Positions 1 through 11,400 of a stretch of DNA of 64,000 nucleotides are shown here, piece after piece. Position 1 is the stretch's first letter. Each line of letters starts with the position of its first letter. Under the pieces are notes generated by a model. It made no database searches and was not told the origin of the DNA. It saw only the letters and a list, made by a program, of their open reading frames with translations. Position numbers and translations under genes: made by a program. Source of the DNA: Paracyclopina nana (Eukaryota > Arthropoda > Copepoda > Cyclopoida > Cyclopettidae). The stretch covers positions 6,262,001 through 6,326,000 of the forward strand of contig JAGUCH010000001.1 of NCBI GenBank assembly GCA_019096065.1. Direction: 5' to 3'.

Positions 1-891
1 TTGACGCTTCTCACGTGCCTTTATATGATATTGAATTTTGGCTGACTTCGATCGGGCTAGTGGCTTTTGAAAGGTAAATAAAAATTGCACGAGCATCCGT
101 CACATGCAAGATGGTGTGAATTATAGCTTTGAATCGTAAATGCATTTGCATCCTTTGAATGCACTTTTAAATGGTGCACACAAGTTCAACCGGGCGAAAT
201 AAAACTCTCCTTTTCCTTTGCAGATCCTCGGAGTGTTGTTTTGTGGACCGAAAATTGGCGCAAATGGCAAATTTGATCACAGCTTGGTGCGGTCAAGGAG
301 TTGTTATTACGCTGATTCGGCTCTTGTGATTCCGTGGATCTGCACTGTGGGTTCGAATGGGCGCCAAACGTTGGCAGCTTCACGACTCGCGCTGCTCCGT
401 GGTGCAACTTTCGCAGCGACGAGCGCCAGGGCGCTTTAGCTTTACCTGGCCCAAAAAGCGGCTCAGGTACCAAAGCCCTCAGTGTCCAAGAGTGAACCAC
501 TTCGTGAACACACGGTGTTACGCGCAAATACGAAGGCAGAATCAAGTCGACGTCCTCGGCCGTTTACAAAGGTTCGATTTCCGCTAAATATCGGATAGCA
601 AAACGTTGGAATTCTCAAAGGACACTTTTCCTGCTCCACTTGCTTTGCCCAAGGTTGAGCACAAAGTATTGGAGAAGAGCTTGCAACGGCAATCTTATTC
701 TCATTTTGGTAGCTTTAAAACGCATCCATGGTTTTTGTAACCAAAGCAAAAAGGAGGATTTTTATGGCACGCAAAAAACGGCCAACTCTGAGCACCAATT
801 GGTAATTCAGCGTATTATTGTTATTATTCCAATTTTCATTCCAGCCGAACGAACTCTCCTTTGGTGTACAATCAAATACCAATTTGTGCAG
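1..891. other. Upstream region of the Kirre-like gene
   Basis: I found no protein-coding gene here. A pyrimidine tract followed by cag at 221-223 and a second possible acceptor, ttgtgcag ending at 891, could be 3' splice sites for 5'-UTR exons of the Kirre-like gene. Short open frames at 186-909 show no family resemblance. A four-codon upstream reading frame (ATG at 895, stop at 907-909) sits just before the main start. Promoter position is not determinable. Confidence 0.3.
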
Positions 892-916
892 GACATGAGT
901 GGCCTATAGAAATAAA

Positions 917-1187
917 ATGGCGTCCAAAAACCAAATTTGGCTGCTGCTCATGGTGCAGGCTCTAATGGGCCCGTTTTGCTTGAGTGCCAAAGTGTCCGAA
1001 ATCGGACAGGCTTTTCTCCGAGAGCCTGCTGACCAAATTGCAATAGTGGGCGAACATGTCACTTTGCCTTGTCGTGTAGTGAATAAACGAGGTGTGCTTC
1101 AGTGGACTCGAGATGATTTTGGTCTTGGCACCGACAGAAATCTCACCGGATTCAAGCGCTACAAGATGACTGGTAGCGACGAAGAAG
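917..1187 (+). CDS. kirre/rst-like: Kirre-like exon 1: signal peptide and first half of Ig1
   Basis: It starts at ATG 917 with a hydrophobic leader, followed by the family hallmark QAFLREPADQIAIVGE and the first Ig1 cysteine in VTLPC. It also contains LQWTRDDFGLG, typical of Ig1 in Roughest and Kirre. It ends ...DEE plus one base of Gly at a gtaaga donor (phase 1). The open frame runs on into the intron to 1348, but that part does not resemble the family. Confidence 0.92.
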
Positions 1188-4100
1188 GTAAGACCTATTA
1201 CGGTCAGCTGGCTCAATCTAAAATTATTGATTCTCGTGTCTTAATTAGCGAAATGACAGTGCTCCAGCTTTCAATTAAGGCCACAAAGTTTGTTCATTAC
1301 TCTCTCAACTTTGAGCAATGCAGGCAACTTTTGCTGAACCCCGGATGAATGTTTAGTATCGTCTTGCACTCTTTTGGTATTTTTTCACCCGGACAAAGTG
1401 CATTTATTTGCACTACTAAAGTTACTTTTCTGCTGGCCTCCATGCTGCACATACAGCACATTGCTTTTTCTGGAAATCGGATTTATTACGAACCAAGGAG
1501 AAATCTTGCCCCCCGAGATTCATATCTTCTTCGTCTCTGATTTCCTGTGCTGCCTTTTTACGAGACAGCCTTCCCATTCAAAAAGAATTAATCGAAGCTG
1601 ATGTTTGATAGCCTTAAATGCACGGTTGCTATTTTTTGTGTGACTGGCTAACTCCACGAAAATCTGAGAAAATTTGCGCTCTGTCCATAATATTGACATT
1701 CCAAAGCATGTTTGTGCTTCCTTATCCAATGTCACTTTCTCTATGAAAAAATGTGGCTGAAACCGCCACTCAGCGTTGCTGTACGTCATCTCATGTCAAG
1801 CTGAAAAAAGTCACCTGAAATTAAACTAGCCCTATAGCCCCTGCTGCCCTTTCTGTCTATTTCACTAAGGCTTTTTATGTGAGCTCGTAAAATCTTCTTT
1901 CTCTGTCAGTCTTAAGCGTTGAAGTAGCTCAGAATAATGCGGTTTTGCGGCAAATGCGTTGTATAAAGTTGCAGCGGGCATAACCTGTCTGCCATAATTT
2001 TGGTTTTGGGTATGATTGTACGCTAATGGATTCTCTTGAGGTACTCAGCTTAAAGGGACTTCTAAAGAAAAAGTGCGTCGCAAGATGTCGGATGTCTTCT
2101 GTTTTACAAGCCTGTCTTGAGTTGAAGGAAGGCTCCTCGATGATGTGTCGTCTGTAGGATGAAGGTTTCTAGCAAGAGTCTCTCACCTCTGCACTGCTTT
2201 GTTGATGATCCTATAAAACAAGTTTTATAGCTCCCTACAACCATTTTCGATTTCCAATTCATACCTATCAACAGCAGCATGTGCGGCCTATTTTGGAAGA
2301 TGCTTTCAACTCATTAGATTAGAGTGATTATTTAAAAAGTCTGAGGAATGCCTGCCTTATCAGATGACACCCCTGAAGTGTTGTCACCTTGTACGGTTTT
2401 GATTATCATGGCTCTTGGAAGAAGCCATTGTTAGCATAAGTCTGCCTAGTGCCGTGGAATTTTTCTCGGGCTCCTCATTTTCCCCTTGGATTGCACTCAG
2501 ATGATCCACTTTGACGCTAATTGGAGGGTTAGAATTCCAAAAATAGCTTTTTTGTCTCCTCGTGATTCCTTTCCATCACGTCGAGTTCATTTTTGGTGGG
2601 GTGGTCGACGAAGCTCATTGATACTTGCACTGACTGCTGACCTGATGGAGCGCTTGCATGACATTTGGGAAAAATCAATAAAAGCACTCAAAATAGCTAA
2701 TGCACTTGTTCTGTCACCCTTTGGACAATTTGGCCTGAAAAATGACCCGGCGTGAAAATTTTATAAGTCACGAGGTGTGAAGTCTCCCTCGTGATTGTGA
2801 AAGATTGCTGACTTAATACTGTCTTTTTTTTTACGAGAAACGCCAACTTTAGGGGACCAAACAAATACTGCTCTTTGCTACCGATCATTATTTTGTAGCA
2901 ACGTGGTCGTAAATTCTTTATAAATGTATTTTTTATGAGGGTAGTTTCGTGGCCTAAATTGGGAGCTTTTTAGATTTTATGCTGTCATTTGCCATTTTTT
3001 GCCTCTTACCCGCGGTTGCACTAATTGGATCTACTGACAAGAGAAATGCTCTTATCCAGTGATTGAATATGCCTGGCTAGAATGATGAAGCCGCATTTTG
3101 AGCCAAAGCTAAATCCAAAATATCATGTCTTCTTTCCAGGAGATTACACTTTGGACATAAATCCAGTGGATTTAGAAGATGATGCTCGTTTCCAATGTCA
3201 AATTGGAGCTGCAGATGGAATAGCTCCCATCAGATCAAGATATGCTACTTTAACAGTTAAAGTTCCTCCAGAGCCCCCAAAATTGTTGCCTTCGGGAGAT
3301 GAGCTAAAAACTGTCGAGGGCAGACAAGTGGAGCTTCGATGCGAATCGAGAGGAGGAAAACCTGCTTCTGAGGTGAGCCTCTCTAAAAACACTTATTCCA
3401 CAATAGGTCTTCAGAGACCCATTTTATGCAAATCGTTCCTACATGAAGAAAACATTATGGCGTTGTAGAAGAAGTTATGTAAAACAGCACCAAAGCAAAA
3501 TAGCTGTGTCAACGTGTATCAGAAGTACCAGTAATTGTTATATCAGGGCCATCCCTGTGATGTTCCTCGTCAAAATTGTAAAATAGAAATGATTGCTCTT
3601 GAACTTGGCTTGTCAAAAAAGCTTTTGTTGGAAAACGTGGTCGATTGCACTATTCAATCAGATATTGGCTTTTTTTCCTGGCCTGCCCTTCCTACATTGA
3701 ATAATATCCTTCCATGTCTAGCCTCTAAAAAATGCACTTTTCAGATCACATGGATGGATGACCGAGGTCTCGTTTTGACCGAGGGTGTCCGCACAGTTCA
3801 GGAATTGATGGACGACGGCAAACGTTATGTCACTGTGTCCATTCTGAAATTCGTGGCCACAATCGAGCATCATGGACGGAATTTCACTTGCCAGGCTCAG
3901 AATTCCGCCAATCGACTCCCAGCGTCAGTCAGCACGAGGTATTTACATGGTTTTATTCAATGAATTGAGGAATGTTTGAGGGTCCATTCTTAATCGGATT
4001 AGAGCTGTATTATTTCAACCGCACCGGTTGCCCTTTGAGGCTCGTGCCGCTCTCGTTTTCCCACAAAAATTATTCACAAAGCTGCTTTATCTAAAGCTTG

Positions 4101-7100
4101 CATCTGGGAATAGGATCTGCGACTCAGATGACAATCTGAGCAAGTGGAAACATGATTTCCAGAGTCGGAGCATTTTGTTAGTTTATATTGGTGCGGCTAG
4201 GATATCACAGCAATGCGCCTTGATACCCTCAAGTGCCATGGCAAGTCATAATCATCACAGTAGTAGCAGCAGTGCTTCTCAACTTTCATTTCCTTCAACC
4301 CCTCCTCGAGTTCGGCTTGATTTCTTGAGCTCACTCTTCTTACGACTTACTTACAAAGAAGGAAATAGCTAATTTAGTCTACATAGTCGTGACTTTTTCT
4401 GATAGCCCCTGACATCATAAAAACTCATCTTCTTGTGAATGAACCAAATTCCTTTGCTGGCATTATTTAAAAATAGACTCCATCGTACAACAGTTTCTTA
4501 GAACCACTGGCCAGCTAAGGATCGAGCGCATAACTTTTTGTGCACTTTTAAATGATTGATCGATTCCTGCCACCGTGCTGTAGAGGCAAATAATAATCCC
4601 CTTGGAAAAAAGGGGCCTGCCAAGCCGAAGCCTAAATGGGTCACAAATGTATAAGTCATAACCTATTCCAAATTAATGCACCATAACTCATATTAATCAC
4701 TGCACACGAGAGTAGCTCTCTATCCAACGTTCTCCCGATTTGATTTATTGGCTCGCTCTGATTATGCAGAAATATGGCTTGGTATCGGGAAAAGTTGGTT
4801 GACAATCAATCAAGTACAAGTTTTTTCTCCTTCTGTTATAGGCTTCAGGTCCATTACCCCCCTCACGTGACACTCAAGTCAGATAAAGGAGATTTGCTCG
4901 AGGAAGGTGAACGAGTTCGTTTCAGCTGCTCGGCTTCTGCTAATCCTGGTCAGGTCAGCTATGCCTGGTATGTTGGTGGCCGAAGGGTTGCCGATGCACC
5001 TGATGCCTCAACTGAACTGGTTCTAGACCATGTCGACAGGCGACTCCATAATCATCTTGTGAAATGTGAAGTTACCAACCCTATTGGCAGATCGGAGCAG
5101 ACTGCTGTGCTTAACATTGCATGTAAGTAGCCGCCATTACTGACTCCCCAGTGAAGAAGTTTCCCTTTTTTGATTCTGCAAATGCATCTCGGGCTCACCC
5201 AAGTGGCAGAGTATGCAATGCCTGGCCCACTGGCGCTCAAAGTGTATTTTAACTCGGTTTGGTGGTCTAATTTACACGACTGCTGCATTATGCTAATAGG
5301 ACATTCCTAACGCGAGAGTACCCCTTAATATTGCTCTTAGGAAGCTCTTATTGCAATCTCGTTTTTTCCTCCCAGATGCTCCGATGTTTGTCACTCGTCC
5401 CATCAGCGCTGCAGGCCTGCCTGGCGAAAAGCTCACGTTAGCCTGTGAAGTTGACGCCAATCCCAGGCCGTCCTATAAGTGGTACAAATTGGAGCAAAGC
5501 AATTATTCCATGGTAGGGACAGCCGGCAACTTGACCATTGAGGTTTCACCCGAAACCGCAGGACAATACGAGTGCGTTGCCAGTGCTAGGGGTGGCTACT
5601 ACGCTGCCGTCAAATCTCAGGCCACGATTTACATCAAATCAAAGCCTGAAATCAAATTCGAGCCAGAGGATCGGATGCAGAAGGCATTCCTGCATGGCGT
5701 CGGACAAGTTCATTGCACCGCGAGGAGTGTGCCCAGTGCGGAAACAGTTGAGTGGTTTGATGGCTCAGAAATCATCATTCCATCCGATGAGTCGGGCAAA
5801 TATACAGTGCAGGAAAATAGGTCATTGGACGGTGTCAAGTCAACCCTGATAATCCGCAGAATGGAAGAGGCTGATTTCAAGGATTATACTTGCAAAGTGA
5901 CAAATTCACTGGGCACAGATGTGGCCACTTTTTCTCTTGTTGAGCAAGGTAAGCAAGCTTGGCAATTCTTTGCACGTCTCCGCTGCCAAATTAGTCAGGC
6001 GAAAAAAGCCCTTTTTGCATGGCGTGTTAAAATACTTGCGACCCATAAGCGTAAGCACTGCTAAATAAAACAACTTAACTTTTTTGCGCGAATTCTACGC
6101 CAATATGTTTCAGTTACTTGTTCTCGAAATTTGACTAGGTACAAATACTTAAATAAAAACTTCCGCTTGAGTAATTAGTGGAATATTAGTTTTGCTAACT
6201 TAGCTGGAAGAACGAAACCTTTGATAGATTGACAAAAAAAAGTTTCCTCTAGATGCTCGCAAAAATTGCGAGCGTTTTTTGCTGGCTGCACAAAAGCTCA
6301 TTACATGCTTGTCTACATGATTTGACACATGCCAAGGCCCCCTACGACGAGTTTTAGAGTAACAACAACCTGCAAAATAATGTTGTGCCAGCAACATTGG
6401 TTACTGAACGTATTGACAGGCAATTCTTGCCAAGATAATTAATACATTTGCCCAGCGTTCATTATTTACTTGAAAAATTGCTTGCTTAGAGGCTCGAGGT
6501 GAACAGCCTTTTAGGGGGGCACTACTTTCAAAAGGCCATTTATAGATAGCAGATCTTGCAGGCGCACGGCCGTTATGCTTAATGAAGGTCATTTTCTGGC
6601 CCTTTTCCATTATGCACTACTCTTGGTGTAAGATTGTAACAGCAGACATGCCATAACACAATCCATCGCAGGCTAAGAAAATACGTGCAACTTTTTAAGG
6701 ACTTTTCCCATTTCTCTTTCCAGAATCGGTGCCATTGATCATGGTGCTGTCAGGAGTCATCGGAGGCCTCATTTTGACTGTCCTGATCATTCTGATTGTC
6801 CTGCTGATCAAGCGATCCAAGTCTGCTGGTGGCGTCAGCGGAGGGTGTTCTGGGAGTGGGAAAAATGGCTCTGATATTGTTGTCATTTCCAAAGACAGCC
6901 ACAAAGGTTCAGATGGCGTGAGCAATAATTCTTCAGAAATGAAGGTGGAAGTGAGAACCTCTTCAAGCCTCTCCAACGGAGAAGATTGCTGGGAAGGCTC
7001 TGATGATTCGGGCCCGAGAAGACAAATTATTATGCCCAAAACTGTGGACTTTGTCGATGGAAATGTTGTTGAAGTTGGCGGACCGACAAACTCAGCCACG

Positions 7101-8438
7101 CACTTGATGGCAGCCACATTACCCCCATACAATAAGGCTGACGCAGTAAGTTTTTCCTTCATCAACTTGATGATTGAGCGGAACGAAATCACATTAGTAA
7201 TTACCCATTTTTCATGCCTCTTTAGAAACAATGTGCCACGCCGCGTTTTTTCTTCCCTTGCGTTTTCCATTCCCCTCATTGCACGGGCGCTGCTACTGCC
7301 GCGTATGCTGGGAGAAAAAAATGTGAAATCGATGGTTTGATTCTCATCTTCTCCCAGCGAGCTGCTGCTACGTTCGTGCTTTGAACTCATTTGCACAATT
7401 GGTGCAATTAACTTCCTGTGCAGTACTACTTTCTCCCTTTTAAATCCTTTGAAAAGCACGACCCAAGTTCAGATTTTCGAGCAGATAGAAAAAGGTTTCT
7501 CCGTCGTCGTTTCCTGCTGCCTCCACTTTTGCTCGTTTTCAATGTTAAATTTGGTTAGCGCGCAAAAATTCCGCTGCATGCTGGCAGAATTTCTCCTTTG
7601 ATGAGCGGTAGCACCTTGGGAACTGAGGCTTCAACTTTAGAATTGATTGCCAGGTCACAAAGATCACCATCACATAAATACACAATGAGCAGCAACTTTG
7701 GAGTCTTCGTCGTAGGAAATTGGGTCACCCCCTCGCCCGAGTTTCGCCTTCAGTTTACATTTTCGACAAAACGTAATCGAGAATTGAAACGAATCAATCT
7801 TGCATCGAAATTGCCGACTTTTGTATAAAAAGCTCTCTCGTCATTATTGTGCATCGAACACAAATAAATCGCCATTTTCTCCTTTTTAGCCCAAACTCAA
7901 CGGAGGAAATTATGGATATTATCACACCAACACAACCAGCAATTACGGCAGCTACAACCATGCCTTCACTTCGAGCCCCTCTCAAAATGGAGCAGTGGCT
8001 CCCGCCTCATCTGGCGGCGCGATATTGCCTCCAAATTTGAAGCCGACTTATGACAATTTCAATCCCAACGACATGGCAGGGCATGGCTTGAACATTGACA
8101 AGCCATCAGGTGTGACAAGTTTTGCCACCAATCGATATTCTCTGCACGTGCGAGCCTCGCCAATTAGCCCCACCTATAGTCAATTTAGCTCCGGTGTGAG
8201 CGTTAAGAACGCTTACCCGGGTGTGGTGGGGGGCAACGGCTACGGCGGCGGAGGCCTCAAAAATGCAAGCTTCGACTACGTCCCTTCGGACCAGCTACGA
8301 AACTACACCAACCGTTACAGTGTTCCGGACAATTATGCCGTGTACGTGAATTCAACCGGGAGCCCTTTGCCCGTGGTGCCAATTCAGGAATCCCCCAGCA
8401 ATTCCATCAAGACTGGCTCGTTGGCCACTCATGTTTAG
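917..8438 (+). CDS. kirre/rst-like: Kirre/Roughest-type immunoglobulin cell adhesion receptor (seven exons)
   Basis: This gene encodes a single-pass Ig-superfamily adhesion receptor of the irre cell recognition module (Roughest/Kirre, vertebrate Neph). In flies these proteins bind Hibris/Sticks-and-stones in myoblast fusion, nephrocyte diaphragms and eye patterning. Exons are 917-1187, 3140-3372, 3745-3938, 4842-5122, 5376-5948, 6724-7145 and 7890-8438. Every junction has GT-AG borders and matching phase, and the joined length is 2,523 nt (840 aa). Visible parts: a signal peptide (hydrophobic run WLLLMVQALMGPFCL), five Ig domains with paired cysteines (for example VTLPC with ARFQC, and LTLAC with YECVA), a membrane helix at about residues 521-545 followed by IKRSK, and a cytoplasmic tail ending THV, the PDZ ligand conserved in this family. 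The length lies between fly Roughest and Kirre. I cannot tell which fly paralogue is closer, and a single ancestral copy is possible. The ATG at 917 is chosen because it directly precedes the signal peptide. Confidence 0.93.
3140..3372 (+). CDS. kirre/rst-like: Kirre-like exon 2: end of Ig1, start of Ig2
   Basis: It follows the acceptor tctttccag. It encodes DYTLDINPVDLEDDARFQC, which is the strand F cysteine region of Ig1, and then PPEPPKLLPSGDEL, the Ig1-Ig2 linker. The Ig2 cysteine is in VELRCES. It ends GGKPASE at a gtgagc donor in phase 0. Intron 1 before it (1188-3139) contains no other recognisable coding sequence. Confidence 0.93.
3745..3938 (+). CDS. kirre/rst-like: Kirre-like exon 3: second half of Ig2
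   Basis: It follows acceptor cttttcag and begins ITWMDDRG with the Ig core tryptophan. The partner cysteine is in RNFTCQAQNSANR. It ends with two bases of an Arg codon at a gtattt donor (phase 2), a slightly weak site that nevertheless restores the STR-LQVHYPP junction. Confidence 0.92.
4842..5122 (+). CDS. kirre/rst-like: Kirre-like exon 4: Ig3
   Basis: It follows acceptor ctgttatag in phase 2 and starts LQVHYPPHVTL, the standard Ig2-Ig3 boundary of this family. It has the Ig3 cysteines in VRFSCSASANPG and LVKCEVTNPIG and the tryptophan in YAWYVGG. It ends LNIA plus one base at a gtaagt donor. Confidence 0.92.
5376..5948 (+). CDS. kirre/rst-like: Kirre-like exon 5: Ig4 and Ig5
   Basis: It follows acceptor tcctcccag. 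A split Tyr codon gives the LNIAYAPMF junction. Ig4 carries LTLACEVDANPRP and YECVASARGGYY; Ig5 carries VHCTARSVPSAETVEW and YTCKVTNSLG. It ends VEQ plus one base at a gtaagc donor. This is the largest exon and has no intron between the two domains. Confidence 0.93.
6724..7145 (+). CDS. kirre/rst-like: Kirre-like exon 6: membrane helix and proximal tail
   Basis: It follows acceptor ctctttccag. It begins ESVPLIMVLSGVIGG and continues into an Ile/Leu/Val-rich helix stopped by IKRSK. The tail is Ser/Gly-rich with acidic stretches, including WEGSDDSGPRRQ. It ends LPPYNKADA at a gtaagt donor in phase 0, which joins exactly to the next exon. Confidence 0.88.
7890..8438 (+). CDS. kirre/rst-like: Kirre-like exon 7: distal cytoplasmic tail with THV PDZ ligand
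   Basis: It follows acceptor cctttttag in phase 0. It encodes a Tyr/Asn/Gly/Ser-rich tail with several candidate phosphotyrosine sites (GGNYGYYHT, LKPTYDNFNP, ASFDYVPS, NYAVYVN). The last residues are SLATHV, with a TAG stop at 8436-8438. The C-terminal THV matches the PDZ-binding end of Roughest/Kirre proteins. Confidence 0.9.
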   Translation, partial: PKLNGGNYGYYHTNTTSNYGSYNHAFTSSPSQNGAVAPASSGGAILPPNLKPTYDNFNPNDMAGHGLNIDKPSGVTSFATNRYSLHVRASPISPTYSQFSSGVSVKNAYPGVVGGNGYGGGGLKNASFDYVPSDQLRNYTNRYSVPDNYAVYVNSTGSPLPVVPIQESPSNSIKTGSLATHV

Positions 8439-11400
8439 TCATTCTGTAACCGCTCATTATTTCTCTGTGATAAAGCCAAATAGAAATTTTCTTGTTGATC
8501 ACCACTACTACATGTGTGTTTCACTTTCTCTCATCGTCGTGTCAACTTTCAGCATCATTTGCGCGACGACTTCTTGGTATGGTTGTGAATAATGCATTGT
8601 GATTTCGCTATCAGATACACTGCCACATAAAGTCAACCATCCATCCTTTTCTAAGGGAGAGAAATTTCGCATGTTGCTGCACTAGCTTGGCATCAACTGG
8701 TTTATTCTTACTAATGCCATCTTAAGGTTTACTAATATGCATATTAACCTGGGCCAGCAAATATGGAAATGGCTTTTGCAACTCGTTTTTTCAGACCAGG
8801 CACCCCTGAGTGCTGACAGTGCTCCAGATACCACCGAGGCATTTCCTATTGTTTACGTACCATGGTTGGCGGTAATACTGCTGCTATGCTGTTGTTGTAT
8901 GTTGAAGTAGTGAAGTTTGGCCGAAAGCCTTTCTTTGTCTTTCAAGGTAGAGGAACTTTCTTGTTCCGCTTTCGTCTGCCATAATAAGCTGAAAATAGAG
9001 TCACTGAGATTGCCCTCCCATATGGTGCATTGTGAAATCGACAGGCGCATTATAGCGTAGTATGGCAGTATTTTGGCATGCCATTCTTAAGGTTGCACTT
9101 AATCAATACAGGTATGAGTAGCATCATTGCAATGACATGTGAGATATGTCTCGATGTTGGTTAGTGGGCCAAAAGATTTTATTTCCAGCAAACCTGGGTA
9201 CATAAGAGCCAAGCTGGCAGCCGATTCCTCAATGAAAGAGGAGCTAGACACAATAGAAAACTGCTGTTGAACTGATTATCGGGAAAGTGTTTGTGTGGGG
9301 TCTTTCTTTGGTTTGCCAATCTGGTATAATACCATTCATGCATGTCGTGCTCTTAAACATGATCACAGCGTGCTGGGAAGTCGCCTGAGATTCACATTCT
9401 ACTTCAAGGAGTTCCTGGATTTGTGATTTGAGCAGAAAGCGGGTGGTGTACGGCGATGCAGTGCCTTTTAGCTGCTCTGGATGCCAGCTCATGTTATAGC
9501 ACACTACGCATATTATTTATGAAAAGCGGGACCCCACGACTCTCACGGAAGTCTTTGAATGGAAAATGCTAGTCCAGGTTGCTGCTGATGCTGCTCTTAA
9601 AGAAATGTGAAAAGGCAAAAAGGATGTTTATTCGTGATCCAGTGTGGGATGGTATTCAGAGCATTAATGCACAAACCATTGTGCTCACTATTTTAATGCA
9701 TCTGCAGACAATGGAGTTATTTTGATCCATGATCATAATGATGCCACAGGCATCTCATTTCTACATTCCTTTCTCTTATTGTTGACTGATTAAGTACGCA
9801 CCAAGTTGCTTTTCAAGGGGTAGCGCACCGCCAAAATTATGTGCCAAGTATAACGTGAGCAAAAAACTTTTTGTTTGACTCAATGTAAGAGCCTTACAGC
9901 AGCTCGATCCTCCAGACCACCAGATGAAACCTATAAATAAACAACTGTCACGGACAAAATGCAAAAAGAATAGTCTACTCCTGGTAAAACGGAGGAAGGC
10001 TACAGTTTCTCACAAAATGCCATCATGCTTGTTGTATTATAGTAGTTTGCACCACGTAGGAAATGGCCTATGTATTGCTCTTAAAAGCCTTACCTACCTT
10101 TATCTACCACCAGCTAAAAGTAGTATTGCCCTGAAGGCCAGGCAACCTTTATGACATTTTTATTTTCCTGCATGGCAGCAAACGTGGAACCTCCCACTCC
10201 AATAGATTAGTAAGACTGATAGTAATAGAGCGAGCCATGAATTTTATGGCCTGTTATATTTTTCACCTGTGCTCAGGTGTTAAAAACAGCGAAATTGCCA
10301 TCAATTTGTGAGCAGGGAGTCCAGTTACGGCTTAGGTGATGGCTTTTAGCCACAAGAAGATCGACGTTTTGCCAAAGAGCCCAATCATGCAAAGGAAGAA
10401 CAGGAATTCCAAGCAGTTTACTCACCATTGCATATGGAGACGTTATATCTAGAGTGGCCATCATTTTTTAGCTACCATAGTGAAAGCTTCGCGAAGCACA
10501 TTTACCCCGCAGTGCTGGCAATCTGGCTATGGCTTTTAAAAAGTGCACCTGATATTTATACACATGTTTTGCAACATAGCAGCTTCTGCTCCTACCCGTT
10601 CGACTCTTTTGCAAACCCACATTCTTCTCGAAAATTAACTCTCTAGCTACATTTTTGCATTGTAATCGGATTATTTATCATGGCGCATTGTTCTGCGACA
10701 CCTAAATGACCCTACCAAGATACCATAACTAAGGCAAACATTACATTGCGTTGCGGAGAAAGGGACTGTAATAAAAGCACGCGTACACGCCAATTTCAAG
10801 TGGCCAAAAGAAAAGAAAATAGCTACAGAGATAATTGAAAGATTAGCCAATTGGTAAAATAATTTACAATAAAAAGGTGATGGAAAGCTGAAAAGTGCGC
10901 CAACCGAGGCAAATATGGTGCAAAATGTATTTTTTTATCCCTTATCAGTCGCTGCGTAATGATCAGGCATACAAAATGCCCGCTTCGACTACTACGAATA
11001 AACTTATTTTGCAGGACTCATTGCAATATAATAGAAGATATCTCAAGACCAATTTTATCTATGCCGAAACACTTTTCTAAATTGCCAAGATGGTATGCAA
11101 AAACACTCCACAATAAGATAACTTCGAGGTGAAAATATTGCTGGCCAAAAAATAGTTGACATTGACACTAATTGGTGCCATAATTAAGCAAGAAAAGGCC
11201 AAAACCAGCGCACGAACATTTTGTTTCTCTGCTCTTCGGCACTAAAATGCGAGATCTTGGCATTGATGTTCGAGCTGGCTGGTAACTAATCAGGTATGGT
11301 TAACTTGGAAGCTAAAACAAGTTGTTAGTGCAAAAATTCTTCTATTCTAATGGAATTTTGCTTCAGGAGAGCGAATTATCTAATAACACTGAAAAGACGA

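Noticed and set aside
1188-1348. Extension of Kirre-like exon 1 past its donor site
   Set aside because: The Ig1 homology stops at the gtaaga donor and resumes exactly at 3140; the extension does not resemble the family.
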